Positions 1 through 12,335 of a stretch of 64,000 bases of DNA are shown here, in pieces. The stretch comes from Anarhynchus alexandrinus (Eukaryota > Chordata > Aves > Charadriiformes > Charadriidae), in NCBI GenBank assembly GCA_008711295.1, contig VUYV01000792.1, positions 1-64,000 of the forward strand, written 5' to 3'. The notes beneath the pieces are model-generated. The model was given only the letters and a program-made list of their open reading frames with translations, was not told the DNA's origin and made no database searches. Position 1 is the stretch's first letter. Each line of letters starts with the position of its first letter. A program made the position numbers and the translations under genes.

Positions 1-793
1 TTTTTTTCATATAGCCATTTCAGAGATCTGGCATCAGGTCAAGCGAGCAAGTTTGTTCTTGGCAACAGGAGTTAGGAGTGAGTGGATCGGTAGTATCATC
101 TGTTGGAGCTTTCTGCTCCTGAAAGGAAGAGACCAGCAGAGCATGGATGGAAGAAGAATTACAGAGTTGAAGATCTAAATTTATAGCTAAGGGAGACAGT
201 AAAATATTCTTGGAGCTTTTGAGTTGAGGATCAGTGTGTGCTTGTTTGTGTATTTCTGTGCATGTCTGTTTCTCTACAGGCACATTGGCCGGTACAAGCT
301 TCTATAGGGTCTAACTTCTTCGGAGCTGTTGAGCAGAGGTAAGGCTCTGCTGACCTACTCAGTATCGGTTTAAGGACTAAATGTCCCCTTATACTCAGTG
401 CGAGCATTTGGCGTCTAGGTTAGGATGACTTCGCAATGAAGAAACGATGCAGTTTAGGATGTGTTTTCAGGAGAGAATAATATTCTTAGCAGATATTGCT
501 TTCATATATCACATTTATTTATAGCTCATTAGTAACAGAAAAAAATAGAAAATAATAGTTTAAAGGATCCGTTATCTCTTTAAGTTACCATTCTGTGTCG
601 GCATGGTCATATATGTAGAGATCTCACTCTTTTTGATCCAGATGGTTCCAGATTGCTTCTTTCCTTGTTTTTCATAGTACTTAATTGTTTTGTTGATCCA
701 ATACGTAGTTATATTTTAATAAGTATTGGCATACGTTTTGTTTATTAAATGGCTGGCCTGCAGTTGTGGAAGTGCAGTAAAACGCATTAATTC

Positions 794-818
794 ATCATAG
801 GATGTCACATCCTATGAT
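794..818. repeat. Near-perfect 25-bp palindrome
   Basis: Two 12-base arms, ATCATAGGATGT and ACATCCTATGAT, are exact reverse complements around a single central C. Such a site could bind a dimeric factor or form a small cruciform, but no flanking gene points to a function. It may be chance. Confidence 0.7.
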
Positions 819-3363
819 CCCGCGCTATGTTGCATAGTAACATTTTAGTGCCCTGAAACAAGGAGGAGGAGGAAAAAGAAGGATAACGCACTCCCCCCCC
901 CCGCCCCCCGAATATTGTTTTCCACAAAACGTAGCGGAAAAATCCTGGAATTTATTGCATCTCTCCAAGAAATGTGTTTGAAGTCCAGTATATGCTGCAG
1001 CAGACGGTGCTTGAAAAAGCTCAACAAAGATACAGTGGCATCAAATAAGGCATTTTCGGTCTTTTGGGCTGTAACAGAGGATTAGCAAAATTAAAGATCA
1101 GAGTGTAGGTTACTATTCCTACTTTGTAGACCATTGAATGCAAGACTGTTAGGACCACGGAGAAATTCAAGGTGAGAGGTGTTAAGAATAAGGCTGGCTT
1201 ATATTTGATTCCCAGACTGTTGTGCTAAGAAGTTTCTCCAGAAAAGTGAATTTCAATCAAATCTCTTGAGATAATCCCCACGGCTACAGTTTTGCACCAA
1301 CTTGAGTTACTTGATATTGTAAATTTGGAATGGATCCCAAACAAAGGATTAGCCACTAATATCCTTTTCTGTTCGGATGCATACAGGGTGATCAGACTAC
1401 GTGTAGGGGACGGCGTGTTTCCAGAATCCCCCCCCTCACCAAGGCTTTATAACTGACTGTTCCTCATGATTTTAGGTTTCATGTTGCTGAGTGTCTGAAC
1501 TGACCAAACCGCTGTTTAATTCTTTCCAGGCATGGCCACAAACACCCAATGGCCCTTTCTTCTGCAGATTACAGAAAAGAATCTAACATCAAGAAAGCAA
1601 ATAATTGCACCCGTGATGCTGTTAGACTTCAAGATTCAGTGATAAAAATGGAATTCACCTCTCATCCTAATAATGTTCAGAAAAATTTCAGGAGCTGCTA
1701 AGATAAAATATTATTTACTATCGTTTTGTCAAGTGATCCGGGCCTTAGATAAACATAGTCTTCAGTGGAAGTTATTCAAGTTAGGAATTAATAAAAATGG
1801 CAATAAAGAAAAAGCAGAATGCTGGCCTGGTAGGTTGTCATCGAGTAGAATATAACTAATTCAGGTGTTACTAACCCTGGTTAGTATGAAATTGGCAACT
1901 GGAATTAAGAACAGTGTTAAGAGCAGTATTTAGTTACGTTCAAGTAGGCACAAAGCTCCCGTCTGTTCTAAGAGCTTTCTGAAGACTCTTAACTGTACGA
2001 AGCTGCCCCCACATAAATGCTTATTAAAAATAAAGGCGGTGGAATGTCTGTGTGGCTACACCATTTGAAGTGAAAGAAGAGCCAAAAAAGAAATGCCTCT
2101 TTGTTTTAACGTTTTCTTTCAAAAGCAAACTTTGATTTAGGTATCTCCGCGCAGAGGTGGACAGAGTTCGCGGCACTGTGGAACCCAGTCGATGCACGGC
2201 TGTTGAAATACGCTTTAGGTCTTCAGCGTCTCCAGCCGGGGCTGCTGTGTAGCGTACAGGGCTTGTGTCCTAGCCTAAATGTTGTGCGCTCGCCCAGAGT
2301 AGTGAATGGGCCATTATTCTTAAATTATTATCTTGCTTTAATCACGCGAGTCTGTCAGATCTGTCTTAGGGTTTCCAGTATGAAAGCGCGACTTAAGAAT
2401 ACATAAACTGCCGCTGTCTGGTCGTTATAGAAAAGAACACAAATAGACTTTTCTGTCTAAATCTCTATTTGAATGTGGCTTTGATAAAATGTATATCAAA
2501 TCTCAGTTATACTAGGTATTAGTCTGAGGAAAAAAAAAAATCCCTAAATTTTTAAAATTTTTTTAAATCCCCCATCTACTCACCGGCTAAGTGTTATTGC
2601 TATTTTCCGTGCTTGTTTGTTATTATGTGTCTGTAGATTACTATCACATATCAAAGTAACGCTGAGCTTCACACAGCTCTATAGAGAGCAGTGAGGTGTT
2701 TATTCCTGCTTTAGAGCCGAGGTTAAGAACTGGCAGACAAAAGCAGCCCATTGCTTCTCTCCTGACCTGCTCTTCCGTGTGTTCACATGCAGTAAGCGAT
2801 TCTTACAAAATGTGACTTTGATTAACACATCCAGAGGATGACACCGCTACATGCTAGGCACTATGAATTATACAGAGAAAAAGTGAAACAAATGAAAAAT
2901 TTAATATTTTTTTTTTTAAGTCTGAGCTGAAATAGTTTGTGCTACACATTCCGTGCTGCCCTCAGTCTATTTATAAAGCAAAATGTCTTGCTAAACTTTA
3001 GTTTGCAGCTCGCTTAAGAAACAGCATCCTCCACACAGCGAAGCGCACCACGAGCGAATTTCCTCTCATGGCAGAGCCCCTTGCATCGCTCCTTCCCCTG
3101 TGGATTTTTTTCTATTTACACCTCATGACAGCTTTTTCCTTTTCCTTCTTCGCAATTGCATTTCTTACTTGAGGGCTGGTGTGTGACATTGGCACCACCA
3201 GGCTTTAGCAAATCACTGCCTTTAATAAAACAATGGTTACCATCCCCCAGTGAAAGCCCCTCCCCCATCGCCGGCACACTTGCTCCGAGGAAAAACTTTG
3301 TTTGGTCAAGAAAGAAGGAAAATTTGCAAGGAATAAAAGACCGAGATTGCCTGGTTGGTGGAA

Positions 3364-3620
3364 CTTAGTTAATTAACCTAATTGAAATCGCATGTGTAGC
3401 TAATGAGACAAAATAGGCAAACAAATAAATTATTTCCATTAAATGTAATTTGAAAATAATTAGCAAAAGATAAATATTTAATTCAGTGACCGTATTTGGC
3501 CTCTAGTTAGCTGTGATGCTCTTTAGCATGTGGGACTTTTTGATGTGTAAATGAAATTAGAAAATGCAGCTTTGTAGCAATGCAGTGTGGTCTTTTATAA
3601 ATCCATTGCAAGCCCTGACA
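3364..3620. promoter_or_regulatory. Candidate conserved AT-rich regulatory block
   Basis: The block is dense in TAATTA/ATTAG-type homeodomain cores: TTAATTAACC at the start, then AATTATTTCC and AATAATTAGC. It lacks repeat sequence and has no coding potential. That composition is typical of vertebrate conserved non-coding elements, but conservation cannot be judged from one sequence. This is inference only. Confidence 0.2.
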
Positions 3621-4948
3621 GCAAGAGAGTGACAAAATCCTAAGTTCTGTCTACTGACCTGTTGAATAAAAGCGAGAGTTCTGCAGTACAGCCCCGGGAG
3701 AGTACGAATTTATTAAGCACTATGTAAAAAAGAAACAGGCATGCTTATCAAAAATGAGGGACAAATGTCTACATTGTTTTGCAAAGATTCCTTCCATCTC
3801 TATAGCAAAAATACCTCTATAGCTGCACGGGTGTGAATTTGCCTCTTCTGGAGAAACAAAATCTAAAGATGTCGAAATTAATGGAATTCAAAAACATCAG
3901 ATGAAAACAGCTATGGCAGAGCGGTACTCCATATTTGGAATTTGCAGGCAAACTTCTGTACTATTGAATCACAGGTGTTTAGAGAGGAAAGTTCCAAATG
4001 GCACTCTGGAGTTCGAGTCATTGGGCGAGTTCTGCAGAGAAGATTCATCTCAGAAAGGAGTACGGGATTCAGCTGAAGTTTCTCTGAATAATTTCGTAGC
4101 AGAGGGTGCGTATAGGCAGTGTATGGTAGGAGGCCAGGAACGGGACTAACAAAAAATATGTGTTTTTACATTTTCATTGGAATGGTCCTTCTGTATAGAG
4201 CATGGGTTCTTCAGGTAGATGAACTTTACGTGTACACAAACTGCTTTAAAAGCCACTTTTTTAGAAGACTTTAAAAGCATCAAGTTACTACATTTTTTAA
4301 CAGTGCAAGGTGGTTTTCATATTTGTCATTAAAGGCTGAAACTCTCTGCTAGACGGGAAAGAGCATTCCTCTCTTAATTTAGCCTTAGTGGGATCATGAT
4401 TTATGTTAGTCTCCATTTTTGGCTATAAAATTTAAGTCACTTGTTACATGTATTTTCAAGCAATCGAATTTAAGTCTTTTAGTGGGAGGGGAAAAAACCC
4501 CACCAACCAACCCACCTTTTACCACGACTTCTGTGGGCTAAGGAGTGAAATGGCTTCTAGACTTGATGGTGTCACCACAATTTTCTTGCTGGCAGCTGCT
4601 GAATTTTTCATCTTATTATGAAGATTTTTTGTCTTCCCAAAGCATTTCGATTATCCCAGGTCTGTGGGCAGCCTAACATAACAGTCACAAGAGTAACATA
4701 TTTCCTTTATTTTCTTTGGTGGTTTTTTTTTTCTTTGACATCTTTTCTTGGAGGTGGAGTGGCTGTGAAGACAGCTGACTCATTAGGGTAACTGAATCTT
4801 CTTTGCCTCATGCGTGTCCTTCACACACGGGTCCCAGCGTGCCCTTCCTCAGCCCCTGCAGCACCCAGCGGTGCCAACAGCCGGGAATCGCCCTCTGTAC
4901 CCTTACTCATGGACGGTCGAAATATTTCCAGCCGTGTCTCTTGTAACA

Positions 4949-5116
4949 CATAGAATCATAGAATGGTTTAGGTTGGAAAGGACCTTGAAGGTCATCGAGT
5001 TCCAACCCCCCTGCCATAGGCAGGGACACCTCCCACCAGACCAGGCTGCCCAAGGCCACGTCCAGCCTGGCCTTGAACACCTCCAGGGATGGGGTCTCAA
5101 CAACCTCTCTGGGCAA
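4949..5116 (-). mobile_element. CR1 LINE fragment, 3' end (young group)
   Basis: On the minus strand this is the last ~168 bases of a CR1 element: the end of the ORF2-like region and the short 3' UTR, finishing in CCTAAACCATTCTATG and an ATTCTATG repeat. The plus strand shows the mirror TAGAATCATAGAATGGTTTA followed by the CATAGGCAGGG core. It is nearly identical in this part to the copies at 11806-12286, 42172-42505 and 49487-50115. It is severely 5'-truncated, as usual for CR1, and stops abruptly at the conserved TCTGGGCAA block, followed by unrelated sequence. Confidence 0.95.
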
Positions 5117-5539
5117 GGCAAACACAAGGCAAACAAAGTTAGTTTGGCACTGCAGCAGAATCAAAAACTGTTGAAACTTAACAGTTAAGACTTACAAAGC
5201 CAAACCAATGTCTTTAATGGTGTTCTCCGAGCACAAAAAGGCAAACTGAAGTGGAGGGTTGTTGAGGTGGCACATTGTTCCCCGTTCTTTTCCTTGCCTA
5301 AACCATGAAGGTTAAATTTTGTTATTGTGTGGCTGGTTGGTTTTGTTTGTAGTGTTTGTTGGTTTGGTTTGGTTTTTTGGTTTGTTNTTAGATAGGCAAT
5401 TACTACAGCTCTCTGATGGATTAGCATCCTTTGAAAGCTTAGGTCTCTGATGAGAGATGCCTGTGTCTCGCTACCTGTGGCTAAAGTCATCGTATTGTTT
5501 AATTTGTTACCCCTGTGCTGTAAAGGGGTGCGTCCTGCT
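5117..5539. other. Non-coding spacer with TTTGG-rich simple repeat
   Basis: No gene is seen. A GT/TTTGG-rich low-complexity stretch lies at about 5325-5386 and contains one undetermined base at 5387. Confidence 0.6.
5325..5390. repeat. (TTTGG)n-like low-complexity tract with an N
   Basis: Repeated GTTTGGTTTGGTTTT units run into an ambiguous base at 5387. The N marks a site that was hard to read or to polish in the assembly. Confidence 0.75.
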
Positions 5540-5808
5540 GATGTGACGGGACAAGGGGTAATGGTTTTATACTAAAAGAGGGTGATTCAGACTAGATATA
5601 AGGGAGACATTTTTTGCACTGAGGGTGGTGAGACACTGGCCCAGGTTGCCCAGAGAGGTGGTAGATCCCCCATCCCTGGAACCATTCAAGGGCAGGTTGG
5701 ACGTGAGCAACCTGATCTAGTTGAAGATGTCCCTGCTCATGGTAGGGGGGTGGACTAGGTTATTTTTAAAGTTCCCTTCCAACCCAAACCATTTTATGAT
5801 TCTGTGAT
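5540..5808 (+). mobile_element. CR1 LINE fragment, 3' end (older type)
   Basis: The segment begins at the conserved GTGACGGGACAAGGGGTAAT block, continues through the ORF2 C-terminal and 3' UTR homology (GAGGGTGGTGAGACACTGGC, then GTTGCCCAGAGAGGTGGTAG), and ends TTCCAACCCAAACC...ATTCTGTGAT. The C-terminal frame is interrupted. The TTCTGTGAT tail and the CTGCTCATGGTAGGGGG core separate it from the young group, so it belongs to an older CR1 type. The lineage is known; subfamily assignment needs an alignment. Confidence 0.93.
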
Positions 5809-8518
5809 CATTTGCTCAATCTGTATTTGCAATCTATGTATTTCTTCTGATAGGGCTATTTTTCTGTATTAGGAAGTTGACGGTAATCCTTTACACAGGC
5901 GGAGTTTATTGTTCGCACTGTGTGTCTCAAAGAAATTAACGGGACTGTTCCTGAATGAGCTATCGAGATGCACTTGTGTTGTAGGATCTGTCTGTAGGTA
6001 CTTGGGGGCAAAGTACATGTTCTTTGCTTGCGTGGCAAAACTCCCTTCAAATTCAGCGGGGACAGGCTCTGTCCATTGAATCCCCTCTGATTTTAAGAGT
6101 GTCAGGCAAATCTTCTGCCACCTAGGAAACACCCCAGAGCCTTGCTGTTGCCTGAGAGAAAAGCCCGAGTCTGTCAGGAATGCATGGGACCTTGTCCTCT
6201 GTGAGGAAAGGCAGTCAGGTAGTCATCTTCTCTTGCAAGCGAGATCACTCTTCTTTCTGATGGCAACCTGATGTTTCTGCCTTAGACAAAACCCAACACA
6301 TTTCTTGGACCACTTTGCCAACCAGTTTGTGACTTACCACAATATAAACCAATACTTTATGCAACAGAATTGATATCTCGTTTCGCCTAAAACTTTTCTC
6401 TGTTGTTTACCTTAAGTAAAATTGGTAAAAATTTGATCAGTTTCTGAAAATGGTTTTCAAATACGCCCATTGTGGAGATCACGGTTTTGTAGCTCTGCTA
6501 ACCTCACATTTGTCCGAGCAGACTCTTTAATATGTATGTGACTGACATCACACGCGACGGACTGGTGAGGCAGTTAGGAAGTCAACGCATACGTCTTGAT
6601 TTTCTGCCTCGTGCGAGCCGCCTTTGCTGGGGCAGAGGCCCTACTGACACCGCCAGCTGGCGTTGGCTTTTCTTCTCATCCCAAACTGTACCGCTGAGCT
6701 GCTTCCCTCACACGTGTCTCTGGACATCGATTTATTGAGTTCTTTGCAGGGTCCAGACCTATTAGATAAACGGGCCTTTCAAAGCTAATAGGCCGTGAGC
6801 CAATTCCTTCCTTACCACAAGGTTGAACGCGCGTCTTAGTCGGCCTCTGGAAGGAGAACCCTTCCAAAAAACCTGCAAACCCCGCAGAAGGGCAGCTAAT
6901 CATACCGCCATGCCACAGGGAAATTCCAGCTTCTTTGGGAGGTGGGATTGAACTGAGGTGCTGGATGGAAAGACATCGATGGGGAGGAGGTGGCTGCCGT
7001 GCCGTTGGGAAGGCCGCCTTTTGCCGTGCGTGTGCCCGCGGCAGCCCGCGGTGCGGCACCGAGGGAGGCCCACCCGGCGGCGGAGAGAGCGTGTGCCCAA
7101 CGCCAAAACAACGGTTAAGCACTTTTCTCCCCCCTTCAAGGAACACATAAGCAAAGAGAGCGGACTGAGTGACTGAATGTTAACAAAACAAAGCCCTTAA
7201 AAATAATTGCATTTTTCATATTGTGACTCATTTCAATTTCATGAGTCTCAAAACACCACTTCTCAAGTGATTAATGTTTTCTCCATTGATTGCAACTGTG
7301 CTTGAGTGAAGGTCTGTCTTCCTCGTTTTAAACAAAGAAATGTTTTAAGGGTCATAAGATTAATGGTCTGACATTGAGGAGCCTTTCTATAGCTGTACAG
7401 GGAAGCAAGTAGATTGTAAAAGCAAGCTGTATCTTTAAGTGATGTAAAATTCCAAATTATAATCTACCTTTGGACATAAAACCTACCTCACATGATACTG
7501 GTTTTAAGTATTTGTTCCACTGTTACTGCCTTGCAATCTTATTAATGTTCTCTTACCTCCTAGACTCTTCCTCTCTCTTTGATAACCCTTCCTTGTGATT
7601 TTTTGCGTCATCGCTGTATTTGAGTAAACAGAGTATAAGGGGATAATAAGGATGTCAGATTCAAAAAAGTGTGAATGTCTTCCCTCATTAACACCGGGGA
7701 GTTAGCAAGAGGGTTTGACTCACGTTGTCTAAATGTAAGGAAATTACGTAGTTTACAGCCAGAAAAACCAACCACCCTACCCCACCCCACCCCAAGTAGC
7801 TGAGGTAGAGGAGCCCACGTTAATTAACAGCCCAGTACACACTTCATTTCTTGCTTTTTCTTCTGCTGTAATCTCTTCGTGTCCGCTGGCGTCTGAAGTG
7901 TGGGTAGCGGAGGTGGAGCTGTGGGGCGATTTGGCCGACTGGGCTGCCAGCGGGACAGCCGGCTCCCTTGGGGCTGGGGACTGGGACGATGAATTGCCGC
8001 TTGGGAGAACCGCCTGGACGGCTTTGCTCAGGCAGAGGTTGCCGTTTTGATGGGCCACAAATCACTTGAGGTACCTCAGTTTCTCTATTTTTATCTACTA
8101 GCGTAATATCTTTGGGAGGTGAGTAACAGTTCATCTCGTGCTCTGGTGACCTGATATAAATTTACCTATCTTACAGTTAAATATATTAAAATGTGATCTG
8201 TTTTGTACTTTACAGTCCAACTCTTACTGAAGGCTGTTATGTATTCATCTACAATTTTACTTAAAAATGGACAAATAGTCCATTTAATGAGCCGTACTCC
8301 GGCAGTACTCTGCCCATGCCATATATATATATGTGCTACTATATATATACATGGGAATGCTATTTATTGTTTTTGTAATATATTTGATTGTTAGATGCTT
8401 TCCTTTCTTCTGGGCTCCAGCCTTGAGCAGAAGGCTTCCATTGGAATTGGTGCTTTCTCAAACTTAATCTTTCTTCATAGCATCTACATCTATTTTAAAG
8501 CTGCTTTCTTGCAAGTGT
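5809..8518. other. Non-coding stretch, no gene recognised
   Basis: No exon, RNA gene or recognisable transposon was found. A GC-rich patch occupies about 6930-7095, where overlapping frames stay open on both strands simply because GC-rich DNA has few stops. An AT dinucleotide cluster lies at 8323-8350. A proline/serine-rich frame on the minus strand at 7844-8134 has no family signature and was not called. Confidence 0.55.
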
Positions 8519-8774
8519 TATAGAATCGTAGAATGGTTTGGGTTGGAAGGGACCTTGAAGATCATCGAGTTCCACCCCCCTGCCATGGGCAGGGACACCT
8601 CCCACCAGCCCAGGTTGCTCAAAGCCCCGTCCAACCTGGCCTTGAACACCTCCAGGGATGGGGCAGCCACAGCTTCTCTGGGCAATTTGTTCCAGTGTCT
8701 CACCTGCGCCAGGGGCTCACTGCCCTCACAGTCAAGAATTTCTTCCTAATATCTCATTTAAATCTCCCCTCTTC
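8519..8774 (-). mobile_element. CR1 LINE fragment, 3' end (sister group)
   Basis: The mirror of the CR1 tail (TAGAATCGTAGAATGGTTTG) is followed by the CATGGGCAGGG core, then CCAGGGATGGGGCAGCCACA and the ATTTCTTCCTAATATCT block near the 5' break. The minus-strand reading encodes the CR1 ORF2 C-terminal motif [20 protein letters not shown]. The match ends near 8774 in CTCCCCTCTTC, the usual ragged 5' truncation. Confidence 0.95.
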
Positions 8775-11311
8775 GAGAGGCAAGAACTTGTTTGTCATTT
8801 GTGAAACAAAGAATGTGTTCAGACTAGCTTAGCAAAAGAGAAGGACAGGCAACATAGCGAAGTTCTCCTGGTCAGGAGCTTCTTCTGCCCCAGACAAAAT
8901 GTAGGGTGAGAAGGAGAGAAAATCTGTAGGAGAGAATCTAGATATTTTTATAGGTACTTGGATTTTTTTAATAACAGCACAAGATACGCAATTTGGGACA
9001 CTTGATGGCTGACCGCTTTATGAAAGGTGCGATAGGTGGCTGTTTCATTGGCATTCTTGTGAGGCACTGAGGAGCCAGACTGCAAAGCGGGAGTGCGCGT
9101 GTAGTTCAGTCTGATAACAGCTTTTGTTTAGTCATTTAGTCACTCCAATGTGCCAAGAAATGGCTTTTAACGAAGAAAAGTATATTCTGGAATATTCTTC
9201 ATCAGTAGAATGCTAGTTAATTCTGATTTTACAGTAGATTATATTTTTAAGCTTATTATTTGTATGCAACGTTCATTCAGATATACAACTTTAAAATATT
9301 TCTACATGCATTCTGGTTGTTCTTCATGCATTTTATTGAACAGCATTTAAGATGTCAGCTGTTGAGGTCTTTGGCTTTCATGAAAAAAAATAAACGAGTC
9401 TGAAAAATGTGGAATAAACGTAATCAAGAATAACCAGTCTTTTTTCTTTTAACAGAATTTTAAAAATCTGAATTTTAAAAACTCAGATTGATGTTTGGAT
9501 TTTGGTTTTATGCAATAATTCTGGTTTGGGCTTCAGTACTCTTGAGCCTGAGAGATCTCCGACTGTGTCTTGAATTCAACATGTGAATTCAAACAGTGAA
9601 AGCTATTGTTTTACTGCAATTAGGAACCGCGCTCAGCAGAGATGGCAACATGCTGAAAAATTAATTGAGAATTTAACCTTCAAATGAAAAATGCATAGGC
9701 CTTATACTTGATTATAATCAGCTTACACAGTCATACATGACTGTAGAGATAATTCAAGATTTGTACTGTTTTACTTTTGTCCGATAAAAAAAAAAATGAA
9801 GCCATTTTTGCATCGTATTGCATAGTATTCATTCAGTGGCTGTTGTCTTGTTTGAATAGCAGGGTTGTTAAGGATCCCTGTTTCTGGTCGCTAAGTGGAT
9901 GTGTAACAAGATTAACAGCAAAGTCTCTTCTTTGCAGTTTTTAGAACAAAAGCTAATCAGCCCTCCCATAAAAGTTTAAAATTTTTATATTCTTTAATTT
10001 TGCATATTGTTAGCTGCAAGCTGATCCCTAATGTTTGTTTTATTTTCATCTGTCAGAAGCAATGCCAAAATATATTTTGTCTGACTTAAGTTGGCACAAT
10101 TAATCCTTAGCTGGAACAATCTCTGACGGGTTTTTGTTTGATTAAAGGATCTGATCCAGTAGTGCATATACCAGAGCTATTTCCCACCAAAAAGACATTA
10201 ACTATTATCTACATATTCTAATAAATCTGTTCAAGTAAAATCCATTGACATAATTTTTTTAATGTGTACTGTGTGTGGAAGGGAGAATGAATAATAGTAC
10301 ATTCAACGTGAAAATGGAAGTCTGGCGTATTGGAATCTGCCTTAACTTTCAACTTTTTTCTTTTCTTTGGCCTGGCTATGTTTGTTGACTTAAACAAAAA
10401 AATCAAAACAAACAAAAGCCCCCCAAACACCTACCAAAACCCAAACAGTTTAAGAGTTTTTTTATGATCATTGGTCTTAATAAGTCAATAACATTTAAAT
10501 TTGTGGAATTAAATTGCAAAATAACATACAGTGGTCTTTCTTGACCACTGAATCAGGCTATTAGAGAAATCCTTAGCACAGCTCTAAAAAGCCTATAGAA
10601 ACTGTGATAGTTTTTTCAATGTATGTCCTGTTGTTCATGGAAGTAGGGCCATTTTCAAGGGAGAAAACCACAGCTTTTAGAGAACTTCCCCAAAATATAT
10701 AAGCTGTTCACACTTGGTATTTTTCTTACAGCTGTGAAATTTGCAGTCTTCATTAGGGTCCACTTTTGATCTGAAATCATTAGGTGCTTGTAAACTGTAA
10801 GAAAAATTACACTAAACAAATGTTAGTCTTCTCATACTTTCTTTTTCAGTAAGAGGAGGCATTTCACAAAGCCTGTATTTCATACATTTTCTAGCAAGGC
10901 TGGCTCAAAGTCAGAATTTCCATCCATGGGGATTCCAGCGCCAGTATTTTTAAAACATACATTGGAGCTGCAAGATAGGCTGTAGGTGGAGCGCTAGAGA
11001 GGGACAATGGACTGATAAGCACAACTGCTGTCCACGGTGAGATGGTAGAGTTCATCTAAAGAATAAAATCATTAAACAGACAGATAAATTTGGCCTGAAG
11101 GTCCACTTCTCTTGGGGGAAATCCTCTTCTGCTGTCCACTGGAGTTGCGTGAAGATGTCAATAAAGTACGAGAGTAAAAAGGATTCAGTGGGCATATAAT
11201 ATATTTGCATTTTTAAAAAGTACTTGAGAAGACTATGCACCAAAGGCTAAGAAAAATTTAGAAATCAGTTGTCATTGACTTAGAAAAAACAGCAATCTTA
11301 GGGGTTGCTTT
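8775..11311. other. Non-coding stretch, no gene recognised
   Basis: AT-rich single-copy DNA with no open frame above about 70 codons and no recognised repeat. Short A/T runs occur near 9386 and 9786. Nothing else could be supported. Confidence 0.55.
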
Positions 11312-11805
11312 TTGGTTCAAGAACTTCTGCTGCTGCTAGAGATTGGTGCTGATTTTAGGCAAGATGATGATCTGGAGACGGAAGTGAAAACTGAAATCTC
11401 CAATTTGCAGATGACACGAAACTCCTTTGAGTCATCAAATACCGTGTTAATGGGAAGAAACTCCAGAGGACCTCGCAGAACTGAGCAGGCAAAAAGGTAG
11501 TGGAGGGACTTCGGTGTATGCAAGTTTGGGTGATGCACCTGGAGGAAAATATCCTAAATTATGCTTACTTGATACTGAACAATTACAGCTTAGAAAGAGA
11601 TACATTGGGAGTCACTGGAAGTTTTCTGAAATCAGCGGGTCAATATTCAGTGGCAGCCAAAAATGATGAGTAAACATCAGGCGTCATCAGGAAAGGGAGA
11701 AGGAAGATGGAGGGCACCATTTTGCCATTGCGTAGAACTTTCGATGTGCTCACATCGTGTGTACTATGGGTCTTTCCCATTTTCCAAAATCTGCATTGCC
11801 GTTGC
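11312..11805 (+). mobile_element. Ancient CR1/L3-like LINE remnant (reverse transcriptase part)
   Basis: Translation gives DDLETEVKTEIS and then, after a one-base frameshift, QFADDTKL at 11401-11424. The latter matches the FADDTKL motif of CR1-clade reverse transcriptases. Further on, EREDILGV-like and [18 protein letters not shown] pieces correspond to the conserved block after the catalytic motif, and a later [12 protein letters not shown] piece sits where CR1 has its YCVQFW motif. Frameshifts and a stop show it is long dead. It directly abuts a much younger CR1 at about 11806. The family level (CR1/L3 clade) is inferred from motifs. Confidence 0.65.
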
Positions 11806-12286
11806 AAAGGACATGGACCTGCTGGAGCGTGTCCAGAGGAGAGCCACAAGGATGATCCGAGGGCTGGAGCACCTCTCCTATGAGGAGAGGCTGAAAGAGT
11901 TGGGGCTGTTCAGCCTGGAGAAGAGAAGGCTCCGGGGAGATCTTATTGCTGCCTTCCAGTCCCTAAAGGGGGCCTACAGGAGAGCTGGGGAAGGACTTTT
12001 TACTGGGGCATGTAGTGGTAGGACGAGCGGAATGGCTTCAAACTGGAAGAGGGCAGGTTTAGATTGAACATGAGGAAGAAGTTTTTCCCTTTGAGGGTGG
12101 TGAGGCACTGTCCCAGGTTGCCCAGAGAGGTTGTTGAGGCCCCATCCCTGGAGGTGTTCAAGGCCAGGCTGGACGTGGCCTTGGGCAGCCTGGTCTGGTG
12201 GGAGGTGTCCCTGCCTATGGCAGGGGGGTTGGAACTCGATGATCTTCAAGGTCCTTTCCAACCTAAACTGTTCTATGATTCTATGA
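11806..12286 (+). mobile_element. CR1 LINE fragment, ORF2 C-terminus and 3' UTR (young group)
   Basis: It starts at the codons for [20 protein letters not shown], continues through [20 protein letters not shown], and ends with the 3' UTR tail CTGTTCTATGATTCTATGA. The ORF2 frame is open through the first part and is then disrupted around 11995-12067. The 3' UTR is nearly the same as at 42172-42505. Its 5' break falls at the homologous point of the older element that precedes it, which is unusual (see findings). Confidence 0.95.
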
Positions 12287-12318
12287 ATGCAGTTGTCCTT
12301 TCTCTATGTACCAGAATT

Positions 12319-12335
12319 TGACCTATATTTGACCC
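12319..12335 (-). promoter_or_regulatory. DR5-type nuclear receptor half-site pair
   Basis: On the minus strand the site reads GGGTCA, a five-base spacer AATAT, then AGGTCA. This is a direct repeat with spacing 5, the arrangement known for retinoic-acid receptor/RXR elements. The sequence match is exact to the degenerate consensus. Function is unproven and one such match per several windows is expected by chance. Confidence 0.35.

Larger units (their letters stand above)
1..4948. other. Non-coding stretch, no gene recognised
   Basis: Both strands are broken by frequent stop codons and no open frame exceeds about 85 codons until the CR1 at 4949. I see no RNA gene or clear transposon. The stretch is AT-leaning single-copy DNA with short homopolymers (C/G-rich runs near 892-909, A-runs near 2530 and T-runs near 2907). 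A short palindrome (794-818) and a possible regulatory block (3364-3620) are listed separately. Confidence 0.6.

Noticed and set aside
4013..4022. GTTCGAGTC resembling a tRNA B box
   Set aside because: No A box at the right distance upstream and no cloverleaf pairing in the surrounding bases.
7777..8134. Two overlapping Pro/Ser-rich minus-strand frames, with a GAAACTGAGG-like MIR hint at about 8070-8085
   Set aside because: Two different frames over the same bases are open, which is typical of locally GC-rich DNA. The MIR-like piece is too short to call.
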